Shown: positions 56,390 through 64,000 of the stretch, one piece after another
How the letters are laid out: the number at the start of each line of letters is the position of its first letter
Numbering within the stretch: the stretch's first letter is position 1
Origin: Leuctra nigra
Lineage: Eukaryota > Arthropoda > Insecta > Plecoptera > Leuctridae
Direction of reading: 5' to 3'
Length of the DNA stretch: 64,000 nt
NCBI GenBank assembly: GCA_934045905.1
Contig: OW203768.1
Location: 27,867,060 to 27,931,059, forward strand
Notes under the pieces: generated by a model
What the model saw: only the letters and a program-made list of their open reading frames with translations
What the model was told of the DNA's origin: nothing
Database searches by the model: none
Translations under genes and position numbers: made by a program

Positions 56390-57200
56390 TTTGTGCTTTA
56401 GGACCCAGGTGTCCTTACCTAATACCACCAATCGTTGATGCTACGATGGTGCGGAGATCATGGTCGGTTCTACCGACCGTTAGCACCGTAGCACGGTGCT
56501 AACTTGCACAGAGCTATTAATTGGCGATATTAGGTAAGGGTCAAGAGATTTCAGACTGTAACTTTTAGAAATATTGAGTGTTGCATTTTTCCACTGAGAT
56601 TTGTGTCTCACGAACAGCTTAAGAGCGAGTCTTTGTTCGAAAATTAACGTTGCAAAATTAATGAAATTTCATTCTCGTTCACAACCACTTTCTAAACATA
56701 ACAAATCGTAGAGTAGTGTTAGGTTGAGAGCGCGATTCGGATGTAACATTACATTGAATAATATCACAACCTCCTCACACACATCTGATTATCTACAACT
56801 TGTCTTTGAACACTAATCTACACTTATCTTACAAAATACTCTCGAAACTGAGTCTTTGTAATTAATTTGGAGTCATTCATCACGAAATAGGCAATGCACC
56901 ACTCTGAAAACAAGATGGCGCCGCCAGCTAGAGTCGAGGTGGAGATGAAGAGAGAGGGTGACTGTGCGCATGCGCCACTTAACGCAATTAATAAAAGTAG
57001 AAAGTAGGTCTACTTTGAGGTGAAATTGGCGTACGTTAATTTACAAAATTTCGTTGTGAACGAATCCATAAGTTAACATGGGCTGGACAATTAAAATTGC
57101 GTTAATTTTCTTAATTTTCGAACGTTAATTTTGTTGTAAACGCGGCTTTACAATGTGGAAATTAAGAAGAATTTCGACGAGACTAAGACCATAGTCAGTT
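56390..57200. other. Stretch without recognised genes
   Basis: Includes CAAGATGGCGCCGCCAGC near 56910 and a small GC-rich inverted repeat near 56480-56510 (ACCGT...GCACCGTAGCACGGTGC). No exon was recognised. Confidence 0.4.
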
Positions 57201-57206
57201 AGGTAA

Positions 57207-57520
57207 CTAGGAAAACGCTCAGTGTAACGCGTTGATGAGCGAGCACAGAACATGCATAAACGAAACGGCACAAGACGATTTTCTCTGCAACTTTCCAATC
57301 TCCATATACATACTCTGGATGAATATCAGATCCATTGAGTCGTGACTTTCCTAAGTCATACTTTTTCCAGCTTTTGACAACCCATACTAAACTCGTAAAA
57401 TTACAATAAATACTTGACTGATTGGGCTTAACATGTGTAAAATTTTAGATAATGTTAGTCTTGATCACCATGCAAAATTTGAACTCAATCGGAACATTTT
57501 GATTGTTGACCAATCAGAAG
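57207..57520 (-). mobile_element. Helitron-family copy
   Basis: The 3' end CTAG is at 57207-57210, preceded by A, followed by GAAAACGCTCAGTG and AACGCGTTGATGAGCGAG. The body resembles 4500-4640. Confidence 0.65.
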
Positions 57521-57528
57521 ATATTATT

Positions 57529-58431
57529 GAGCGAGCGTAGCGAGCGTCACCACAGTACTCTTATGACACTTTCTCTGTGTGTGTTTTTTTGTGTAGTCAC
57601 AGCCCAGGTCAAACGGCACAACCAATCGATCTGAAATTTTGCACATATACTAACGTAATCTATGCGGTCCCTGGGATAGTTTTTGAACGGGATCATGTGA
57701 TTGGTTCAAATTTAAAAAAATATATATCTCGATTGGTTGTTCCAATCAATTTGAAATTTTGACAAGTCATTACGACCAACATTGTACCCAATCTTACAAA
57801 GTTTCAGCCAAATCCTTCCATTGGTTAAAATTTTTAAAAAAATCTTTCATATGATTTTTGAAATTTAAGCTAGAACCGTATGACCGATAACCTTAAAACT
57901 TTGCATGGTCATTGGGGCCAACATTATCTGTATTTTTGACAATTTTCAGACTTATCTGTGTTTAATTACAAAAGTTATTGACATTTTACGGACATTTTGA
58001 GTGTTGGCTTTCAAATTACTAAAAAATGTTGATCACGGCTACTTCGACTCTTCATAGTTCCAAGGTAGTTAGAGCAACTTTCAAACGTATGAAACTGATA
58101 TGACCGTTCAACAGATCGTCTAATATTGTGTAAGTACACACACTTATATCACATGAGTGGTCCCAGGTATATTTTTTTAAATAGATCCTATGATTTTTGA
58201 ATATTAACAAGGAACATTTTAATCATAAAGGTTCAATCGATCAACTTAAACCTTTGCATGGTTATTGGGACTAATACTTGAGGAATATTTGGAGATTTGT
58301 ATACCTACAAGTCTGACGAATTTCAAGAATTATTGGCTTTTAATGATATTTTCGATAGACATAATTTCGGTTCGAGGGATTGCGCGTGTCCGTGCTCGCT
58401 CATCAACGCGTTACACAGAGCGTTTTCCTAG
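57529..58431 (+). mobile_element. Non-autonomous Helitron-family copy, ~0.9 kb
   Basis: Starts TTGAGCGAGCGTAGCGAGCG, passes through GTCAAACGGCACAACCAATC, and ends GAGCGTTTTCCTAG at 58431, followed by T. The start and the 3' subterminal GCTCGCTC are inverted relatives of each other. No ORF. Confidence 0.75.
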
Positions 58432-58495
58432 TTTTAACTTAAGTCCAATTGGAGGATTTGGCCTTCGCACTGCATCCGATTTGATATGCGCTAGT

Positions 58496-59083
58496 TTTAC
58501 AGTAAATTATAGATCGCTTGGCTGCTCTACGGACCTTAGAGCAGAAGCTTAAAGAAGGCATAGGGATGAAAATGTAGTTTCCATTTTACAAATATTTCAA
58601 GATTATGGAATAAAATTTCACTAAAATGACAAAAACTTTTAAAAATAACAGCAGATTAGACTGAAAATTAGCAAAAATACCTTAAATGTTGGTACCAATG
58701 GCCATGCTAAGTTTTAAGTTGTTCGGTCAATCGGTTCATGTTAAAATTTCAAAAATCACATGAAAAATAGTTTTGAATGTTAACCAATAGGAGGATTTAG
58801 CTAAAACTTTGTATGATTGGGTATAATGTTGGTTGCAATGTTTTTGCTTAATTTCAAATTGATCGGACAACCAATCGAAAGATAATTTTTTTAAAACTTG
58901 AACCAATCACAGGAGCCCGTTCAAAAACGATCCCAGGGACCGCATAGATTACGTTAGCATGTGTGCAAAGTTTCAGATCGATTGAATGTGCGGTTTGACC
59001 TGGGCTGTAAACACACAAAAAAACACACACAGAGAAAGTGCCATAAGAGTACCGTAGTGACGCTCGCTACGCTCGCTCAAAAA
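58496..59083 (-). repeat. GAGCGAGC-end repeat, partial copy
   Basis: Runs from AATTAGCAAAAATACCTTAA through GTGCGGTTTGACCTGGGC to GACGCTCGCTACGCTCGCTC (about 59058-59081). Same strand sense as 52641-53562. Confidence 0.65.
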
Positions 59084-59180
59084 ATTAGGGGATTCATGAT
59101 AAACATTAACACATTTCAGCATATACTCATAAAAAGTATAGCTTATCAACTAAGGCTACAGTACATATCCAATTTTTACA

Positions 59181-59474
59181 CTAGGAAACGCTCTGTGAAA
59201 CGCGTTGATGAGCGAGCACGGATACGCGCAACACCTGGAACCGAAATTCTGCGTCTATCGAAAATATCATTAAAAGCCAATAATTCTTGGATTTGTCACA
59301 GACAAATATCACTTTAAGTATCACTCAAATATTAGTCCCAATAACCATGCAAAGTTAAAAGTTGATCGATTGAACCTTGAACTACTATCCCAGTATAAAA
59401 TTCAAAAATCACATAATCTCTTTCAAAAAATATACCTGGGACCACTCATGCGATATTAGTGTGTGTACACAATA
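59181..59474 (-). mobile_element. Helitron-family copy cut by the RepHel Helitron
   Basis: The 3' end CTAG is at 59181-59184, preceded by A. The body follows the 52641 copy up to GTGTGTACACAATA and stops there, where the RepHel element's CTAG begins. In the 52641 copy the text continues TCAGATC at 52945. Confidence 0.75.
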
Positions 59475-62400
59475 CTAGGAAAACGCTCTGTGTAACGCGT
59501 TGAATGAGCGAGCACGACACGTGCGCAAACATGAACCGAATATGCGTTCGTTAACACACAGAAAACATTATTTTAAGTCAAACTGAAAGCAAACTACGAT
59601 CCACTGAATCAATATTAAACAATGTGTCATTGTATGACCACCATTAATGTGTAATCCGAGATATACCTAGTTTGATTTTAATTATTGCAGCTATTAGCAA
59701 GAAACTACATAATATGTACCTATCGTAAGTGATGAAGCATATAAAGAGAGTTTCCAGTAACCAGGACCCACGACGTGGACGTTGCTGCTAAAGGGTCCCA
59801 CCCGACCCCCTTCCACTTATTTTTTGTTACACAAACAATGTAAGTTGATGTAATAATAAGTGATGATTAGTAATCATATTGAAGGGAGTCTCTTTGTTTA
59901 ATTCTCGGGTAGAGGAAGGGCTTTCAGTCTTGCTTCCTCATTTCGCCTTTGTTGCAAGGAACTTGAATTTTTGAGGGAATTGATCCTTTCAAATTGAAAA
60001 GGTGGTGAAAACATGATATTACTTAAAGAGCGGACTCGAGAAATGCCTACGAAGCTCATGCCTACTGCAAACTCCTTCGTGCCCAATCCTACAACTGCCT
60101 TATCCAAGGTCATACCTTGACACTTATGGATGGTGACAGACCAGGCAAGTTGTAGGGGAAACTGGGCACGAGTGCATTTGACAGATTTCTCGGTCCAGGC
60201 TCTTGAGACAGGACAAATAGGAAATACTTTAGGAAGATGAAATGAAGGACCTTTGTAAGAATCAAACTGAACTAACACACAGAGAGGATGGTCAACGGGT
60301 GGCTGTGTGTGGGGAGTGTAAATGATGTCATGAACTCTACCAGTGGCGCCATTCACAAGCCCTTGAGCTGTCCAAAGATTTGATTTTAACATAACTCGGC
60401 TTCCCCTTGAAAGGTAGATGACATTTTGCAATCCTTGTGCACTGTCCTCAGTGCCATTTGAGGCAGTGACACAGTTATGTTTGGCTGATATTTTAGCAAT
60501 GGGGTTTCCGAGACCAACAAGTTTTTCCATGTTGAGGGTTTTAACAATATATTTTGTGGGGCCAAGTGTGAGTGCATTTTGAAATGAATCTTTTTCTTGT
60601 GAAGTTAATGAAGTGTTAAATCTGGTTTGTAGCAATTGCCAGTCGTCAAGAGTCGCGCATCCATCGCTAAGTCGAAGTAGTAGTTGTCTGAATTGTTTTT
60701 GTTCGGGATTGTCTCCTGCCTGACGCTGAACGATCGATAAAATGTGGCAATGTTGAAATGAACGGTAGGCAAGAATTCCGTCATTGGTGAGGCCGTAATT
60801 ACTGGGTTTGTCGCTGTAAAGTGCTCTGTCGCAAACTGGTGGTAGCTGTTTAATGTCGCCGAACATGTATACGAAGATGTTACCAAAAGGGTTTGAACTG
60901 TTGTTAGGTTTTCCTTGACGACATCTCTTGTCAATCATAGCCATGAGAGTGCAACCAATCATGCTGTATTCGTCTATGATTAAAAATGAACAGTTTTCCA
61001 TTGAAAGTTGAAATATTCTTGCCTCTTTACCACTTAACTCTACAAATTTTGATGAATTAGTCCCGATGTGAAGTGAAGAATGTATTGTACTGCCGTTGAT
61101 ATTGAATGCTGCTACTCCAGTAGGGGCCACTAGCATGTAAGATTTGTCTCCGAGTTCGGTTTTGAGTTTTTTTGTCATAGCCTTGATGATGGTGCTTTTC
61201 CCAGTTCCTGCAGTGCCCTGAACAATTACTCGTCTTATTGCAGAGTCGTCTTGTGGCAAATTTGATTTTAATGAAGTTATTTGTTTTTGTAAAAGATCAA
61301 AAAGTTGTTGTTGTTCGTCTGTAAATGTCAAATTGGATGCGGTTTCTTCAAGGGGAATTATGTCAACGTGTTGTACATCTTTTAAGAAGCTGCCAACTGA
61401 TTCTATATTAGGATAGTTTATGTAAGATTGGGACCAAGGAAAAGATAAATCAAATTCTCGCAGTCCGACTTCGCACTGAACGGGAACAGCATTCGGACCC
61501 ATCCCAGCAACTCTCATCCACTCTGTCTGTTCTCTCTCGACCTCAGTCTCTTCCCACTCGTCGTCACTGTTGTCATTGTCATCAGAAGGAAGAACTTGTT
61601 CAGGTTGGTCTGCTGGCATGGTGAATCCCTCGAAGTGAAACACGGACTCCCAAGTGTCGTCGAAAGGATTTAACTCGTTAATGTTGGTGAAGGATGATCT
61701 AAGAATGACTTGTTGCTTGAAATAGGCTTCGTTTAATACGGAATTGTCGGTTATGTGAAGTTTTGGGAATACTCGAACAACAGCAGGCTTCTTTCTACAA
61801 ATCCATCGATTTCTCCAATAGTACTGTGAAGCAGCATTTATAAGTGTCAAGTGGGACATGTCAGGTGGTCGAGTTTGGTATCTTGAAATGAAGCTGGTGT
61901 CGCTGTCAGTGTCAATCTCGGCATCGGCCGGCAGGAGAGGAACCCAGCTTTCACCACCAATATTTAGAGAAACGAAACTTCTGGTGCAGTGATAGAGGGG
62001 ATAACTCATCAACAAATGGCAACATTCTTGAGCAGATATGTCTCGTTCGGCAATAGATTGGATGATGAGTTTTTGGACAGCTAGTTTGGCAGGATCGTGA
62101 TCTTTAACGTCGTTCATGAGAATGTTGGACAGAAGGTCTTTGAAGGATTGAGATTGAGGTTCACTCTTGGAGGCATATTTAGCAATGTAATTAACAACGG
62201 CGTCTTTTGAAATCACAGCTTGAATGTCAATGTTTGCTCTCCAAGATTGAATGATGAAAGGATTGTAACGGTTAAGAAGAGGGTCGTTCCGTGCGGTCTG
62301 AAGGACAGGTTGCATTCGTTCATTTTCAGTCAGAATGGTTTCGTCACACATGGGAAATGGAAAGTTGAAGCGGCAAGTCTTTATTTGGGAATTCTTTTTC

Positions 62401-64000
62401 TTTCGGAGGCAGTATCCATCTGTACATTTAGTGTGTCTTTGCACTTTGTTTAGGAGTTCAATTAAGTCTGCATTTAAATCTGTGATATCGAAATGACGTT
62501 TTTGGCAAGGATGAAGTAAAGCTGGTGGTTCATTTAGTCCGGGATTCATGGTACAAACAATCTCATCGAAGAAGTCTATTAAATCATTTACTAAATCTTG
62601 GTCGGTTAACTCCAGATTTTCTACATCTGGAGCATCTTCCAACCAGAGGAGACCATGAAGGTGGGTGCTTCCTCGATGTTGCCATTCGTAGCGGTACCAA
62701 AAGTCTTTTACCTTGAACTTTGCCTCCAGTACTTGTTTGACATAGAAATGGGAACGCTCTTGGAAAAACCATGAAACAATAAGTGGATTTTCACAAAGAA
62801 GTTTTCTACGTAACGCAATAGCAACAGGAGAAGTCATGTTTTGAAAGTCAACGTCAGGAGCAAGGATGTCATATAGTTCTGGCCAGTGGAGATCTGCAGC
62901 ACTTAGGGTAAAAAATACAGTTGGGGTTCCAAGAAAGTCCACCATGTCGGTCAGTTCACCGCAACGCTTAAACCAGTAGGATTTAGTTATTCGTAATGAA
63001 GAAGCAAAGAACATCACTTTATTGGCCAAACCTGGATTAGCCTCGAGCATATCTTTTAATTGACCCGCTGTTTTTCCATTCAATTCTTCTTTGCGAACCA
63101 AAACATTTCCCTGGCTAATGGCGTTCCACCGCATCGTTGAATTTAAAGCAAAGAATCTGAATCTAGTATCTTTAGCGAATCGGCCGTCTTTATATTTCAT
63201 TAAAAATTGAAAGTACTGAGTAGGTTTGATTTGATTTTGTCTTGTAATGTCCCGTAAATCACACTTGCCATTAGGGAAAAGAGTTGGAAAAGCCTGTACA
63301 ATGTATCCGTCGGTGGAGAACTCATTTATGGGAACACTTGAAATTTCTGGCCATGGCACTGGACCGGGTTGAAGGGCGGAGGTAATTCGTTCTGACTGAT
63401 TGGTGGGTAAAACTTGGGGAACATTTCCATGCTCGAGAATGTCGTCAGATTCTGCTTCTTCACCATGAATTTCCATGTATTCCAGTTCACCATAGACGTT
63501 GCCGGATTCAGGAAGATTGTTCAATTCGTCGTCATCGATTGTTATGTCTTTATAGAAAATGTTATTTGTTTTAAGCCATAGAAGTGCACGGCGTAATCGT
63601 AGGGAGCAAACATTGAAATCAGAAATATTGTCGTTGTTGGCAGAAGATCTGCGGACCACGATAACAGAAGTTAATGTTGCTAATGAGTTAGGTAATCGTT
63701 GAGCAAAAGAAGTTACATTTTGAGGGAAGTTGATTACATTGCCGCTGTAGGCATACTGCTGTCCTTTAACTCTATACACAGACACAACGGGATGGATGCG
63801 AGCAATAAGCATGGACTCTATCATCGACAGGCAAGAAAGTTCTTCAGGAACAGAACCTGGATCCATGTTGTTGGCAGCAGTGAAAATAGTGGGATTCTTC
63901 TTGCACGAGTCACAAACTCCGGATTTTACTTTTAAATTAGGGAATCGAATTTGACAGTTAGTGCAGGATGACCAGTTTAAGCCATGAAGAAATTTGTGAA
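59475..64000 (-). mobile_element. Autonomous-type Helitron, 3' part to the window edge
   Basis: Read on the minus strand it contains the RepHel gene, about 420 bp of non-coding sequence, then GCTCGCTCATTCAACGCGTT, AGAGCGTTTTC and CTAG, with host T next. CGCTC and GAGCG can form the subterminal stem. The 5' end (expected to begin TC after host A) is outside the window. The gene is uninterrupted, so this copy may be recent. Confidence 0.85.
59898..64000 (-). CDS. Helitron RepHel transposase (Rep nuclease + Pif1-type helicase), 5' partial
   Basis: This enzyme cuts and joins DNA at the ends of rolling-circle transposons and unwinds it. The frame is open for 1366 codons up to the right edge. The first visible methionine (63866) is followed by PGSVPEEL and is probably internal, because 44 in-frame codons upstream include two CxxC pairs (CTNC, CDSC) of a zinc-binding start. 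Counting from that methionine: HUH nuclease box RGSTHLHG (His402, His404); paired tyrosines in VVNYIAKYASK (Tyr560, Tyr564); Walker A GTAGTGKS (884-891); Walker B LIIDEYSM; GDIKQLPP (1003-1010); and a C-terminal TIHKCQGMTLDKAVV helicase motif. It ends in TAA at 59898-59900. No extra endonuclease domain is seen, so a canonical Helitron is favoured over a Helentron. No stops or frameshifts. Confidence 0.96.
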   Translation of the reverse strand, partial: HKFLHGLNWSSCTNCQIRFPNLKVKSGVCDSCKKNPTIFTAANNMDPGSVPEELSCLSMIESMLIARIHPVVSVYRVKGQQYAYSGNVINFPQNVTSFAQRLPNSLATLTSVIVVRRSSANNDNISDFNVCSLRLRRALLWLKTNNIFYKDITIDDDELNNLPESGNVYGELEYMEIHGEEAESDDILEHGNVPQVLPTNQSERITSALQPGPVPWPEISSVPINEFSTDGYIVQAFPTLFPNGKCDLRDITRQNQIKPTQYFQFLMKYKDGRFAKDTRFRFFALNSTMRWNAISQGNVLVRKEELNGKTAGQLKDMLEANPGLANKVMFFASSLRITKSYWFKRCGELTDMVDFLGTPTVFFTLSAADLHWPELYDILAPDVDFQNMTSPVAIALRRKLLCENPLIVSWFFQERSHFYVKQVLEAKFKVKDFWYRYEWQHRGSTHLHGLLWLEDAPDVENLELTDQDLVNDLIDFFDEIVCTMNPGLNEPPALLHPCQKRHFDITDLNADLIELLNKVQRHTKCTDGYCLRKKKNSQIKTCRFNFPFPMCDETILTENERMQPVLQTARNDPLLNRYNPFIIQSWRANIDIQAVISKDAVVNYIAKYASKSEPQSQSFKDLLSNILMNDVKDHDPAKLAVQKLIIQSIAERDISAQECCHLLMSYPLYHCTRSFVSLNIGGESWVPLLPADAEIDTDSDTSFISRYQTRPPDMSHLTLINAASQYYWRNRWICRKKPAVVRVFPKLHITDNSVLNEAYFKQQVILRSSFTNINELNPFDDTWESVFHFEGFTMPADQPEQVLPSDDNDNSDDEWEETEVEREQTEWMRVAGMGPNAVPVQCEVGLREFDLSFPWSQSYINYPNIESVGSFLKDVQHVDIIPLEETASNLTFTDEQQQLFDLLQKQITSLKSNLPQDDSAIRRVIVQGTAGTGKSTIIKAMTKKLKTELGDKSYMLVAPTGVAAFNINGSTIHSSLHIGTNSSKFVELSGKEARIFQLSMENCSFLIIDEYSMIGCTLMAMIDKRCRQGKPNNSSNPFGNIFVYMFGDIKQLPPVCDRALYSDKPSNYGLTNDGILAYRSFQHCHILSIVQRQAGDNPEQKQFRQLLLRLSDGCATLDDWQLLQTRFNTSLTSQEKDSFQNALTLGPTKYIVKTLNMEKLVGLGNPIAKISAKHNCVTASNGTEDSAQGLQNVIYLSRGSRVMLKSNLWTAQGLVNGATGRVHDIIYTPHTQPPVDHPLCVLVQFDSYKGPSFHLPKVFPICPVSRAWTEKSVKCTRAQFPLQLAWSVTIHKCQGMTLDKAVVGLGTKEFAVGMSFVGISRVRSLSNIMFSPPFQFERINSLKNSSSLQQRRNEEARLKALPLPEN

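Noticed and set aside
56440..57010. First coding exon of the elongase
   Set aside because: No methionine-initiated frame ends at a suitable donor in the required phase. The ATGGCGCCGCC text near 56910 is on the opposite strand.
59760..59840. Helitron 3' end at the GGACCC...GGGTCC hairpin followed by CTGG
   Set aside because: The base after CTGG is not T and the sequence does not recur. The CTAG end at 59475 recurs many times and has the right flanking base.

Overview
The window is a piece of a large, AT-rich, transposon-packed animal genome. It is most likely from an insect, and a hemipteran such as a planthopper is my best guess. The evidence is spliced exons with GT-AG borders, introns of 5-8 kb, tRNA-derived SINEs, several LINE families, Penelope-like elements, Helitrons and many short inverted-repeat elements. 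The species guess is inference only.

Two host genes are visible, both in fatty-acid metabolism and arranged tail to tail. At the left, on the plus strand, is the last exon of an acyl-CoA (stearoyl-CoA type) delta-9 desaturase (3013-3271). Between 56358 and 21684, on the minus strand, lie six exons of an ELOVL-family very-long-chain fatty-acid elongase. They total 776 coding bases spread over about 34.7 kb. Introns and reading frame join cleanly across all six exons, and the diagnostic elongase motifs are present. The first coding exon was not found and may lie beyond the right edge. The two enzymes could act on the same acyl-CoA pool in the ER.

Almost everything else is mobile DNA. 1-2.4 kb: tandem ETS/CRE-like repeats and a decayed R4/Dong-like LINE. 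5.6-7.4 kb: a jockey-like LINE ORF with one stop. 8.9-9.7 kb: a fold-back element. 10.4-10.6 kb: an R4-like LINE tail. 13.5-15.7 and 24.3-25.4 kb: two copies of another LINE. 23.7-24.3 and 43.6-45.3 kb: Penelope-like elements. 27.1-28.2 kb: a ~147-bp tandem array. 28.5-33.6 kb: a ~5-kb inverted-repeat transposon with nested insertions. 34.8-35.5 kb: a large palindrome. 39-42 kb: ETS/CRE repeats and a MITE carrying a SINE. 48.3-50.9 kb: two oppositely oriented ~148-bp tandem arrays around a palindrome, one split by an element with an 8-bp target duplication. 51-52.1 kb: hairpin and fold-back. 52.6-59.5 kb: a dense cluster of Helitron-end repeats.

The most complete element is an intact Helitron RepHel gene (59898 to the right edge, minus strand). 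Its downstream flank ends at 59475 in a hairpin-CTAG terminus that recurs about 13 more times in the window, almost always with the Helitron A|T insertion signature. This ties a locally abundant repeat family to a probable autonomous partner. A second striking group is a ~215-bp inverted-repeat family whose terminal arms differ between copies but stay matched within each copy.
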